NCBI GenBank assembly: GCA_017936025.1
Contig: JAGBGL010000076.1
Coordinates: 1-9,858 of the forward strand
Direction: 5' to 3'
Length of the DNA stretch: 9,858 nucleotides
From: Bacillota bacterium
Lineage (GTDB): Bacteria; Bacillota; Clostridia; Peptostreptococcales; Anaerovoracaceae
The notes below the pieces were generated by a model. The model saw only the letters and a list, made by a program, of their open reading frames with translations, was not told the origin of the DNA and did not search any database. The position numbers and the translations under genes are program-made. Below, piece by piece: positions 1 to 6,919 of this stretch; position 1 is the stretch's first letter, and each line of letters opens with the position of its first letter.

Positions 1-29
1 GAAGAGGAATTAAAAAAACATATATAGCA

Positions 30-60
30 AAAACTGCTGACGCCTGAGGTCAGCAGTTTT
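30..60. terminator. Hairpin terminator at left edge
   Basis: A perfect 12-bp inverted repeat (arms 30-41 and 49-60, 7-nt loop) is bordered by a run of A on the left (29-33) and of T on the right (57-60), so it could stop transcription in either direction. It lies beyond the first hairpin after the NhaC-family gene and may be a backup terminator for that gene. It may instead serve a plus-strand gene ending at the window edge, because bases 1-27 can be read as EEELKKHI followed by TAG. The sequence does not decide between these. Confidence 0.7.
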
Positions 61-69
61 ATATTACAG

Positions 70-100
70 AAAAGCCCCTGACTTTCAACGTCAGGGGCTT
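70..100 (-). terminator. Intrinsic terminator of the NhaC-family gene
   Basis: A perfect 11-bp GC-rich stem (arms 72-82 and 90-100, 7-nt loop) starts about 24 bp after the stop codon of the minus-strand transporter gene. In the minus direction it is followed by TTTT (positions 73-70). Stem, position and T-run fit Rho-independent termination of the lysine-riboswitch transcript. Confidence 0.82.
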
Positions 101-124
101 CATACATTCTAAATATGTAATTTG

Positions 125-1771
125 TTATGCGTTTGCATTCTGTTCTGCGTGATGTTCTGCAGCATTGTTAACAAATTTCTTGATAACAAGGATAACTACG
201 AACATGATTGCCAGTGTCAGTGGCAGACAGATGAATACGTTCTTCACGAAGCCTGCGATCAGGTACCCTACAAAGGATACGCCTGCAGCAGTCAGTGCAT
301 AAGGCAGCTGAGTATTTACGTGATTGATGTGATCACACTGTGCACCTGCGGAAGACATAATTGTTGTATCAGAAATCGGTGAGCAGTGGTCACCGCATAC
401 AGCACCCGCCATACATGCAGAGATAGACATGATCATCATAGTGTGGTCCTGAGTGAACAGAGCAACTACGATAGGGATCAGGATACCGAAAGTACCCCAG
501 GATGTTCCTGTTGCAAATGCCAGGAAGCAAGCTACGATGAAGATAATTGCAGGCAGTAAGTTTGCCAGTCCTGCAGCACTTGATTCCATCATGCCGGCAA
601 CATATTCAGCAGCACCCAGGCTGTCTGTCATAGCTTTCAGAGTCCATGCGAATGTCAGAATCAGGATAGCCGGAACCATAGCCTTGAAACCTTCAGGGAT
701 ACAATCCATTCCGCCCTTGAAAGTGATGATTCTTCTGCACATGTAGTAGATAACAATAACGATCAGAGCAAAGATGCTTCCTACAGATAAACCAACAGAT
801 GCATCAGATCCTGCAAATGCATCAACGATGCCTGTACCGGAGAAGAATCCGCCAGTGTACAGCATGCCCAGTGCACATGCAACAATCAGAATAATAACCG
901 GAACAACCAAGTCGATACCTTTGCCGTTTTCATGTCCTTTAATCATCTGTGCTTCTTCATAGATAGCTTCAGATTTAGTGGAGTGGAGATCTCCATCAAT
1001 AGCAGCCATCTCATGCTTTCTCATTGGACCGAAGTCAACCTTCATAACGATGATCAGGAATACCATCAGCAGTGTTACCAGTGCATAGAAGTTCCATGGG
1101 ATAGCCTGAAGGAAAATCTGGAAGCCATCTGCACCAGGTACGAAACCTGTAACTGCTGCTGCCCATGAAGAAATAGGTGCAATAATACAAATCGGAGCTG
1201 CTGTAGAGTCGATTATGTATGCCAGTTTTGCTCTGGAAACATTATGTTCGTCTGTAACAGGTCTCATAACAGAACCTACTGTCAGACAGTTGAAATAGTC
1301 ATCGATGAAGATGAGGATACCTAAAGCGAACGTTGCCAGTTCAGTACCTACTCTTGTTTTGATGTGCGCCTGTGCCCATCTTCCGAAAGCAGCAGATCCG
1401 CCGGATCTGTTCATCAGTGCAACAACAGCACCCAGAACTACCAGGAATACCAGGATACCAACGTTCCAGCTGTCAGACAGGGAACCGATGATACCGTCTA
1501 CAATGACATGTTCAAATGTTCCTGTAAAGTTGAAGTTTGCCCAGAACAGGCCCCCTACAACAATACCTACAAACAGTGAACTGTAAACTTCTTTTGTGAT
1601 CAGTGCCAGCACGATCGCTACGATTGGCGGTACCAGCGCCCAGAATGTACCATACATATTAGGTACATATTCTTCTCCTCCTGCAGCAAAGCAGAGAGCC
1701 GGACAAGCTGCAACTAACAGTGCTGCCAGTATTAATATTCTTCTTGAAAATAAATTGTTTGGTCTGTGCAT
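125..1771 (-). CDS. NhaC-family transporter, probable lysine transporter (LysW-like)
   Basis: This is a polytopic inner-membrane protein of 548 residues in the NhaC-type Na+/H+ antiporter family. The N-terminus has a signal-like hydrophobic helix (about residues 10-30, after a basic RR pair). About 11-12 further hydrophobic segments follow, with a hydrophilic loop near residues 240-275. The conserved CGDHCSPISDTTIMSS block lies near residues 459-474, where this family has its conserved polar transport residues. The ATG at 1771 is chosen because AGGAGGT lies 6 nt upstream; an in-frame GTG at 1792 lies before that site and would bury it. Standard pipelines would call this a Na+/H+ antiporter. 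The lysine riboswitch in its leader argues instead for lysine uptake, probably coupled to Na+ or H+, as proposed for LysW proteins in comparative studies of the lysine regulon. The family is certain; the lysine substrate is inferred from regulation. It is monocistronic, with two hairpins after the stop. Confidence 0.93.
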   Translation of the reverse strand: MHRPNNLFSRRILILAALLVAACPALCFAAGGEEYVPNMYGTFWALVPPIVAIVLALITKEVYSSLFVGIVVGGLFWANFNFTGTFEHVIVDGIIGSLSDSWNVGILVFLVVLGAVVALMNRSGGSAAFGRWAQAHIKTRVGTELATFALGILIFIDDYFNCLTVGSVMRPVTDEHNVSRAKLAYIIDSTAAPICIIAPISSWAAAVTGFVPGADGFQIFLQAIPWNFYALVTLLMVFLIIVMKVDFGPMRKHEMAAIDGDLHSTKSEAIYEEAQMIKGHENGKGIDLVVPVIILIVACALGMLYTGGFFSGTGIVDAFAGSDASVGLSVGSIFALIVIVIYYMCRRIITFKGGMDCIPEGFKAMVPAILILTFAWTLKAMTDSLGAAEYVAGMMESSAAGLANLLPAIIFIVACFLAFATGTSWGTFGILIPIVVALFTQDHTMMIMSISACMAGAVCGDHCSPISDTTIMSSAGAQCDHINHVNTQLPYALTAAGVSFVGYLIAGFVKNVFICLPLTLAIMFVVILVIKKFVNNAAEHHAEQNANA

Positions 1772-1777
1772 TTCTTT

Positions 1778-1784
1778 ACCTCCT
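1778..1784 (-). promoter_or_regulatory. Ribosome binding site of the NhaC-family gene
   Basis: AGGAGGT on the minus strand lies 6 nt upstream of the ATG at 1771. It fixes that start and rules out the in-frame upstream GTG at 1792. Confidence 0.85.
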
Positions 1785-1850
1785 CTGTGCACTTTTGTGT
1801 AAGTATCGGCGCTTTATCAATGACACAGACTGCTCTGTTTTCATCGTAAA

Positions 1851-1879
1851 GAAAAAGCCGATAAGCTACCTTATCGACT
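1851..1879 (-). terminator. Regulatory terminator of the lysine riboswitch
   Basis: Read on the minus strand, AGTCGATAAG (1879-1870) and CTTATCGGCT (1865-1856) form a 10-bp stem with one G-U pair and a GTAG loop, followed by TTTTT (1856-1852). It lies about 20 bp after the aptamer and about 80 bp before the transporter start, as in a transcription-attenuating expression platform. Its 5' arm can instead pair with CTTATATGACT (1900-1890), which overlaps the 3' strand of aptamer helix P1. Formation of P1 with lysine bound would therefore favour the terminator, and absence of lysine would favour readthrough. Confidence 0.9.
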
Positions 1880-1895
1880 TTACATACTTAGTCAT

Positions 1896-2062
1896 ATAAG
1901 AATAGCGCCCCTGCCTATACGGCAGACAGTTATATGGCTATTGACCATATACCCATCAAATACCCGTGCCCGGATATCTGATTCGGCGGAGAATGCCTCC
2001 AAACAGTTCAAAGCCCGCCGGCTCCCTGCTCTTCTTCTGCTCCGCGCCTCTATCATCTTTTA
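1896..2062 (-). promoter_or_regulatory. Lysine riboswitch aptamer (L box)
   Basis: The minus-strand leader carries the conserved core of the lysine riboswitch in the correct order. GATAGAGGCGCG forms the 5' side of P1 and the junction (from 2054). An AAGAAGAG loop-E-like element follows, then CGCCGAA. A 10-bp stem allowing two G-U pairs comes next (TCAGATATCC with GGGTATTTGA). After it come a TATATGG/CCATATA hairpin, ACTGTC, a CTGCC/GGCAG hairpin and GGGGCGCTAT, which closes P1. P1 is AAGA..ATAG (2059-2050) paired with CTATTCTT (1905-1898), with a 2-nt bulge. The class binds L-lysine in the nascent RNA and normally turns off lysine synthesis or uptake genes. Here it precedes an NhaC-family transporter. 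The aptamer call rests on recognised motifs and helices; a covariance-model search was not run. Confidence 0.94.
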
Positions 2063-2072
2063 TACAAGAGCT

Positions 2073-2101
2073 ATTATAGCAAAACCCGACATATTTGGCA
2101 A
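2073..2101 (-). promoter_or_regulatory. Near-consensus sigma-A promoter of the riboswitch-transporter unit
   Basis: On the minus strand, the -35 box TTGCCA (2101-2096) is 17 bp from a perfect -10 TATAAT (2078-2073), preceded by TGC, which gives an extended -10. Transcription should start near 2065, a few nucleotides before helix P1 of the lysine aptamer. Basal transcription is probably strong, leaving control to the riboswitch. Confidence 0.88.
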
Positions 2102-2149
2102 GGGGTTTGTATACATTTTTTGTATTTTTATAAATTATTTGCATATTAT

Positions 2150-2180
2150 ACACAAAAAGGCGGTAAAATACCGCCTTTTT
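2150..2180 (-). terminator. Terminator of the hydrogenase-like gene
   Basis: A perfect 12-bp inverted repeat (arms 2154-2165 and 2169-2180, 3-nt AAA loop) with a GGCGGTA core starts 14 bp after the stop codon at 2194. Runs of A and T flank it, so it reads as a terminator on both strands. In the minus direction the T-run is TTTTT followed by GTGT. It separates the hydrogenase-like transcript from the lysine-riboswitch promoter. Confidence 0.85.
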
Positions 2181-2193
2181 TCTGCATATTCCT

Positions 2194-3633
2194 TTATAAA
2201 ATATTTTCAGCAGATTCAACCGCTTCTTTAATTGAAGCTTTGCCGGATTCTTTTCCATAAGCCTCAACTTCTTTCTTATGCGACTCACCGTCATGAGTCA
2301 GACATCCTGCTCCGCCCACACAGCCGCCGCTGCAGATCATTCCTTCAATAAAGTTATTAGGAAGCACACCCTTTTTCGCTCTCATCAGAGCAGGTTTGCA
2401 TTTTTCTACACCTTCACATACTATCGGATTAAAGTCAAACCCTTCAGGTGCAAGTTCTTTAACTGCTTCCGTAACTGCATCCGTGAGTCCGCCCACTCTC
2501 GCAAAAATACGTCCGTAATAAGACGCTTCATCCAGTGCTGATGATTCTAAATCTTCAAGGATTATATCTTTACTATCTATCAGGGCCTGTAATTCTTCGA
2601 ATGTCAGAACATAATCAATATAATCCTTTACTGAATCCTGTTTTATTTCCATTTTCTTCGATGTACACGGTCCTATGAATACAACTTTCGCAGTTTTATC
2701 ATGTTCTTTTATAAATTTCCCCATCGCTGCCATAGGCGATAAATTGTGAGAAATATGTTCTTCCAGCTCAGGGAATTTTGTTTTTATGTATTTCACAAAT
2801 GCAGGACAGCAGGAAGATGTCAGGAAGCCTTTTTCCACAAGTTCCTGTGCTTCAGATAATGCCACCATATCTGCGCCAAGAGCAGCCTCATGCACCTTAC
2901 AGAAGCCCAGTTCTTTGATTGCAGTAATTACCTGTCCCAGCTCCGCATAAGCAAACTGGCTTGCAATTGCCGGTGCAACTACAGCATATACATTATATTT
3001 ACTGTTATTCTCACTGTCTTTAATCGTGTGAATAACATCTACAATACTTGATACATCTACTGTAGCTCCAAACGGACAGTGATACACACAGGCTCCGCAT
3101 GCAACACACTTTTCATTATCGATTTCCGCCTCTCCGCCCTCTGCCATTTTGATTGCATCAAATTTACATGCTCTCTCGCAAGGGCGTTTGAAGTTTGCAA
3201 TGGCTGCATATGGACACACTTTTGCACATTTACCGCATTCAACACATTTACTCTTATCTATGTGCGCCTGTCCTTCCTCATCAAAGGTAATTGCATTAAG
3301 CCTGCATACATCTTTGCATCTGTGAGCAATACATCCTCTGCAGAGATCTGTTACAGTATGACCGGCTTCCGGACATTCATCACATGCAATATCAATAACC
3401 TGAATTACATTGGGGTTTTTCTTGTCTCCGCCAAGCGCCATTTTAATTCGTTCTGCCACTATTGCTCTGTCTTTATATATACAGCAGCTCATCGGAGGCT
3501 GATCCTTTTTTACGACTTCTTCTGCAATTTCATTGAATACCGAAAAAGATTCATTGCCCAGCCATGTCTGATAAGCAACTTCCATTAGAATTGTATATTT
3601 CAGCTGTTGTACATTTGTATCAAATATTCTCAT
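2194..3633 (-). CDS. Monomeric [FeFe]-hydrogenase-like iron-sulfur protein (group B-like)
   Basis: The product has 479 residues, no signal peptide and no membrane segment, so it is probably cytoplasmic. The N-terminal half is rich in cysteine: C84/C87, C98-C101-C106-C110, a ferredoxin motif at C130-C133-C136-C140, C152/C156, and a second ferredoxin motif at C176-C179-C182-C186. Residues ~213-445 form the [FeFe]-hydrogenase large-subunit domain. All H-cluster cysteine positions are present: TSSCCPAF (272-279), GPCTSKKME (321-329), and EGMICSGGCVGG (430-441). The motifs differ from classical TSCCPxW, MPCxxKxxE and ExMACxxGC forms, which resembles the divergent clostridial group B enzymes. The likely reaction is reversible proton reduction or H2 oxidation with ferredoxin; a sensory or low-activity role is also possible. 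The start at 3633 has AAGGGA about 8-9 nt upstream. The gene has its own promoter and terminator. Confidence 0.88.
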   Translation of the reverse strand: MRIFDTNVQQLKYTILMEVAYQTWLGNESFSVFNEIAEEVVKKDQPPMSCCIYKDRAIVAERIKMALGGDKKNPNVIQVIDIACDECPEAGHTVTDLCRGCIAHRCKDVCRLNAITFDEEGQAHIDKSKCVECGKCAKVCPYAAIANFKRPCERACKFDAIKMAEGGEAEIDNEKCVACGACVYHCPFGATVDVSSIVDVIHTIKDSENNSKYNVYAVVAPAIASQFAYAELGQVITAIKELGFCKVHEAALGADMVALSEAQELVEKGFLTSSCCPAFVKYIKTKFPELEEHISHNLSPMAAMGKFIKEHDKTAKVVFIGPCTSKKMEIKQDSVKDYIDYVLTFEELQALIDSKDIILEDLESSALDEASYYGRIFARVGGLTDAVTEAVKELAPEGFDFNPIVCEGVEKCKPALMRAKKGVLPNNFIEGMICSGGCVGGAGCLTHDGESHKKEVEAYGKESGKASIKEAVESAENIL

Positions 3634-3665
3634 AGTTAAATTCCCTTATACATGATTTTTTTACT

Positions 3666-3674
3666 ATTTTATCA
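3666..3674 (-). promoter_or_regulatory. Extended -10 promoter of the hydrogenase-like gene
   Basis: TGATAAAAT on the minus strand is an extended -10 (TGn plus TAAAAT). Transcription would start near 3659, giving a leader of about 25 nt. TTAACA upstream resembles a -35 but is 19 bp away, so the promoter rests mainly on the extended -10. It lies just after the etfA terminator, which supports separate transcription. Confidence 0.5.
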
Positions 3675-3697
3675 TATATCGCGGCAATTATGTTAAT

Positions 3698-3729
3698 AAA
3701 AAAAGAGATGCGAAAATTCGCATCTCTTT
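3698..3729 (-). terminator. Intrinsic terminator of the bcd-etfBA operon
   Basis: The arms 3702-3712 and 3719-3729 form a perfect 11-bp stem around a 6-nt loop (inner A-T pairs can extend it). In the minus direction it runs into seven T residues (3704-3698). It begins 29 bp after the etfA stop codon and is a textbook Rho-independent terminator. Confidence 0.93.
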
Positions 3730-3758
3730 CTATACCGTTACTAATTCAGATTAGTTAC

Positions 3759-4865
3759 TTATTTTGCCATTGCGTGGTCGTGCAGTTCTTCTGCGTTGTC
3801 CCATTCTTTGATGATTTCTGGGATAACTTTGTACAGGTCTCCAACGATACCGAAGTCAGCTACTTCGAAGATAGGAGCATCTGGGTCTTTGTTGATAGCA
3901 ACAATGATATCAGATGTCTGCATACCTGCTAAGTGCTGGATAGCACCGGAGATACCGCATGCAAAGTAGATTTTAGGTTTTACAGTTGTACCTGTCTGAC
4001 CAACCTGGTGGGAGTGATCGATCCAGCCAGCATCTACAGCTGCTCTGGAAGAACCTACAACACCGCCCACTTTATCAGCAAATTCTTTGATCAGTTCGAA
4101 ACCGGAAGCATCGCCCAGACCACGTCCGCCGGAGCAGATGATTTCAGCATCTGTCAGGGATACCAGTTCTTTAGCGTGTTTAACGATTTCTACTAATTTA
4201 GTTCTGATGTCAGAAGCAGAGATTTCTGGTTTAACGTTGATGATTTCACCAGTAGCGCCTTCCATTCTTTCGATTTTCTGCATAACCCCTGGTCTTACTG
4301 TGGACATCTGTGGTCTAGTTCTAGGACAGATGATAGTAGCCATCAGGTTACCACCGAATGCTGGACGAGTCTGTTTGATTCCTGTGTCAGGATCGTTAGG
4401 GTCCAGAGTATCAGTGTTCAGAGTAGTGTTTGCTTTGTTGTATTCAATGTAGTTGGATACTTTGATGTCCAGTCTTGTACAGTCAGCTGTCAGACCAGTG
4501 TTACATCTAGCAGCTACACGTGGAGCCAGGTCTCTACCGATGTGAGTAGCACCGTAGATAACGATTTCCGGTTTCATTTCTACGATTGCATCGTAGATAA
4601 CTTTTGCATAACCGTCAGTTGTGTAGTTAGCTAACAGTTCGTCCTGAATCATGATAACTTCGTCAGCACCATATTCAAAACATTCCTGAGCCAGGTGGTC
4701 GATTTCGTTACCAACCAGCAGAGCGCAAACTTTAGTGTCTTCGCTGATGTCTCTGGACAGTCTTCTACCTTCGCCGATCAGTTCCAGAGCAACGTTCATC
4801 AGTTTACCCTGTCTCTGTTCTGCGTATACCCAAATATTTTTATAATCCGCAAAATTAGTTGCCAT
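3759..4865 (-). CDS. etfA: Electron transfer flavoprotein, alpha subunit
   Basis: EtfA pairs with EtfB in a soluble FAD-containing heterodimer that passes electrons to or from acyl-CoA dehydrogenases. The 368-residue protein has an N-terminal alpha/beta domain (about 1-200) and the conserved C-terminal FAD-binding domain. Visible FAD motifs are GGRGLG (246-251), GSSRAAVDAGW (from 271), the KPKIYFACGISGAIQH stretch ending at H311, and NKDPDAPIFEVADFGIVGD (from 325). There is no N-terminal ferredoxin domain, unlike CarE-type EtfA of caffeoyl-CoA reduction. The ATG at 4865 follows an AGGAGG site, and the gap to etfB is only 16 bp, so the genes are translated from one mRNA. Together with the dehydrogenase it probably forms a bifurcating Bcd-EtfAB complex coupling NADH oxidation to enoyl-CoA and ferredoxin reduction; bifurcation is inferred from family resemblance. 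Confidence 0.97.
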   Translation of the reverse strand: MATNFADYKNIWVYAEQRQGKLMNVALELIGEGRRLSRDISEDTKVCALLVGNEIDHLAQECFEYGADEVIMIQDELLANYTTDGYAKVIYDAIVEMKPEIVIYGATHIGRDLAPRVAARCNTGLTADCTRLDIKVSNYIEYNKANTTLNTDTLDPNDPDTGIKQTRPAFGGNLMATIICPRTRPQMSTVRPGVMQKIERMEGATGEIINVKPEISASDIRTKLVEIVKHAKELVSLTDAEIICSGGRGLGDASGFELIKEFADKVGGVVGSSRAAVDAGWIDHSHQVGQTGTTVKPKIYFACGISGAIQHLAGMQTSDIIVAINKDPDAPIFEVADFGIVGDLYKVIPEIIKEWDNAEELHDHAMAK

Positions 4866-4881
4866 TATACTAAACCTCCTA

Positions 4882-5679
4882 TTAAATTACGTGCTTATCT
4901 TTCAGTCTGATCAGCAGATCTTTAGCTAAATCTTTTTCTGTATCTCCAGCCAGCATCATACCTTTTCCCTTTGGTTTTGGTGTGAAGGATCTGAATACGT
5001 TTGTTGGAGAAGCTTTCAGACCTACAGTTGTCAGGTCTACTTCGATATCAGCAGCGTTCCATACAGTGATTTTCTTGTCTGGGTTGTAGATTCCAGCAAT
5101 GTTCATGTATCTTGGAGTGTTTAATTCTTTGATAGCTGTCAGCATGCAAGGAGTCTGGATTTCGATTACTTCGTGTCCGTCTTCCAGTGCTCTTTCAACT
5201 GTGATAGTTTTCATATCATCAGTGATTGCAAATTTCTTAACATATGTAACCTGTGGCAGATCCATCTTTTCAGCGATCTGTGGTCCTACCTGAGCAGTGT
5301 CTCCGTCGATAGCCTGACGTCCAGCCAGGATCAGATCGAATTCGCCGATCTTTCTGATTGCAGCGGAGATAGCGTTGGATGTAGCCCATGTATCGGAACC
5401 ACCAACAGCTCTGTCGGAAACCAGGATACCTTCGTCACAACCCATAGCCAGACATTCGAATAACATGTCCTGAGCCTGTGGAGGTCCCATTGTTACTACT
5501 GTAACGTGAACGTCATCATATTTATCTTTGATGTCTAATGCCAGTTCTACAGCGTTAGCATCGTCTGGATTCAGGATAGAAGGTACACCATCTCTGATCA
5601 GTGTTCCTGTTTCAGGATTGATTTTAATTTCATTTGTATCTGGTACCTGTTTTGCACATACGATAATTTTAAATGCCAT
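4882..5679 (-). CDS. etfB: Electron transfer flavoprotein, beta subunit
   Basis: This 265-residue protein is the partner of EtfA. The N-terminus IIVCAKQVPDT and the LNPDDANAVELAL stretch are characteristic of EtfB. GRQAIDGDTAQVGP (about 120-133) is the segment that contacts the bifurcating flavin and NADH site in Bcd-linked Etf proteins, which favours a bifurcating over a simple electron-carrier Etf. The start is set at ATG 5679, 9 nt after a GGGAGG site. A TTG two codons upstream (5685) is also in frame but lies only 3 nt from that site, so it is less likely. The gene sits 21 bp after the dehydrogenase stop and 16 bp before etfA, in the usual bcd-etfB-etfA order. No thl, crt or hbd gene accompanies it here. 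Confidence 0.97.
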   Translation of the reverse strand: MAFKIIVCAKQVPDTNEIKINPETGTLIRDGVPSILNPDDANAVELALDIKDKYDDVHVTVVTMGPPQAQDMLFECLAMGCDEGILVSDRAVGGSDTWATSNAISAAIRKIGEFDLILAGRQAIDGDTAQVGPQIAEKMDLPQVTYVKKFAITDDMKTITVERALEDGHEVIEIQTPCMLTAIKELNTPRYMNIAGIYNPDKKITVWNAADIEVDLTTVGLKASPTNVFRSFTPKPKGKGMMLAGDTEKDLAKDLLIRLKDKHVI

Positions 5680-5688
5680 TTTCAATTT

Positions 5689-5694
5689 CCTCCC
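5689..5694 (-). promoter_or_regulatory. Ribosome binding site of etfB
   Basis: GGGAGG on the minus strand is 9 nt from ATG 5679 but only 3 nt from the alternative TTG at 5685. The spacing favours the ATG. Confidence 0.75.
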
Positions 5695-5700
5695 TTATTC

Positions 5701-6843
5701 CTATTTGCCCAGAACGGATGCAGCGATAACGATTCTCTGAACTTCGGAAGTACCTTCGTAGATTTCAGTGATCTTAGCGTCTCTCATCATTCTTTCTACT
5801 GGATAATCTTTAGTGTATCCGTATCCACCGTGCAGCTGAACGCATTTAGTAGTTACTTCCATTGCAGTTTCAGCAGCAAACAGTTTAGCCATAGCAGATT
5901 TAGGGCCGTAGTTCATGTGCTTGTCTTTCATGTCAGCAGCCTGATAGATCAGCAGTCTAGCAGCTTCGATCTTAGTAGCCAGATCAGCAACAACCTGTCT
6001 CAGAGCATCCATTTCGGATAATTTTTTACCGAACTGTTTTCTAGCTTTCATGTAGTCTACAGTTACGTCTAAAGCACCCTGTGCGATACCCAGAGCCTGG
6101 GAAGCGATACCGATACGTCCGCCGTCCAGTGTGGACATTGCAACTTTGAAACCCTGGCCAACTTTGCCCAGAACTCTGTCTGCAGGGATTCTGCAGTCTT
6201 TGAATACCAGTTCAGTTGTGGAAGATGCGCAGATACCCATCTTATCTTCTGTTTTACCAATGGAGAAGCCTTCATCGCCTTTTTCTACGATAAATGCAGT
6301 GATGCCTCTGTTTCCTTTGGATTTGTCAGTCATAGCCATAACTACGAAAGTTTCAGCATAACCACCATTAGTGATGAATACTTTGGATCCGTTCAGAACG
6401 TATTCATCTCCATCCAGGACTGCTCTTGTCTGCTGTCCAGCAGAGTCAGTACCAGCACCTGGTTCAGTCAGACCGAATGCGCCCAGTTTTCTTCCGGACA
6501 GCAGGTCTGGCAGATATTTAGCTTTCTGTTCTTCATTACCCCAAGCGAAGATTGGCCAGCAGCACAGGGAAGTGTGAGCAGAGCAGATAACGCCTGTAGA
6601 AGCGCAAACTCTGGACAGTTCTTCAACTGTGATAGCGTAGGAGATGTGGTCTCCGCCAGCACCTTCATATTCTGTAGGGAATGGTACGCCCAGCAGGCCG
6701 TATCTTGCCATTTTTTCTACAGTTTCTGTTGGGAATCTGTGTTCTCTGTCGATGTCTGCTGCGAGTGGTTCTACTTCATTAACAGCAAACTCTCTTACCA
6801 TCTTTCTTACGAATTCCTGTTCCTTCGTGAGTTGAAAGTTCAT
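5701..6843 (-). CDS. bcd: Acyl-CoA dehydrogenase, butyryl-CoA dehydrogenase type
   Basis: This 380-residue FAD enzyme has the full acyl-CoA dehydrogenase fold: an N-terminal helical domain (about 1-115), a middle beta domain with the FAD- and substrate-binding FGLTEPGAGTD motif and FITNGG, and a C-terminal helical domain. The likely catalytic base is E363 in YEGTSEVQR, the position used by short-chain enzymes. Segments such as GAFGLTEPGAGTD, MTDKSKGNRGITAF and TLDGGRIG closely resemble butyryl-CoA dehydrogenases of anaerobes. With EtfAB it probably reduces crotonyl-CoA to butyryl-CoA; acryloyl-CoA or another short enoyl-CoA remains possible because no thl/crt/hbd genes flank it. The ATG at 6843 is chosen for its AAGGAGG site 8 nt upstream and the family-typical MNFQLTKEQ start. 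An in-frame ATG at 6945 lacks such a site and would add 34 unconserved residues. Confidence 0.93.
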   Translation of the reverse strand: MNFQLTKEQEFVRKMVREFAVNEVEPLAADIDREHRFPTETVEKMARYGLLGVPFPTEYEGAGGDHISYAITVEELSRVCASTGVICSAHTSLCCWPIFAWGNEEQKAKYLPDLLSGRKLGAFGLTEPGAGTDSAGQQTRAVLDGDEYVLNGSKVFITNGGYAETFVVMAMTDKSKGNRGITAFIVEKGDEGFSIGKTEDKMGICASSTTELVFKDCRIPADRVLGKVGQGFKVAMSTLDGGRIGIASQALGIAQGALDVTVDYMKARKQFGKKLSEMDALRQVVADLATKIEAARLLIYQAADMKDKHMNYGPKSAMAKLFAAETAMEVTTKCVQLHGGYGYTKDYPVERMMRDAKITEIYEGTSEVQRIVIAASVLGK

Positions 6844-6851
6844 TATAAATG

Positions 6852-6858
6852 CCTCCTT
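6852..6858 (-). promoter_or_regulatory. Ribosome binding site of the acyl-CoA dehydrogenase gene
   Basis: AAGGAGG on the minus strand, 8 nt before ATG 6843, decides the start against the in-frame ATG at 6945. Confidence 0.88.
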
Positions 6859-6919
6859 AAACTTTAATAACGGTATGTTTGTGGTGTCTACTAAAGTATT
6901 CTTGTCTGAATAGTTGACT

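Noticed and set aside
1..27. Possible C-terminal tail of a plus-strand gene reading EEELKKHI then TAG
   Set aside because: Only eight codons are visible; without the sequence to the left this cannot be told from chance, although the hairpin right after it is suggestive.
1772..1792. GTG start at 1792 for the NhaC-family gene
   Set aside because: The strong AGGAGGT site lies inside this extension and is correctly spaced for ATG 1771.
1825..1838. ACAGA-CTGC-TCTGT hairpin between the riboswitch terminator and the transporter
   Set aside because: A five-base stem in a leader is easily produced by chance and has no T-run or known motif.
1956..2294. A 112-codon minus-strand open frame across the riboswitch leader
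   Set aside because: It overlaps the end of the hydrogenase-like gene, a terminator, a promoter and the lysine aptamer; those explain the sequence better, and the peptide is basic with no recognisable domain.
3079..3588. A 169-codon plus-strand open frame opposite the hydrogenase-like gene
   Set aside because: Its cysteine- and phenylalanine-rich translation mirrors the antisense of the iron-sulfur protein, and no start signal is visible.
3690..3698. TTAACA-like half-site upstream of the hydrogenase gene as a second Rex operator
   Set aside because: Only one half resembles the Rex motif and the other arm is absent, so a site is not supported.
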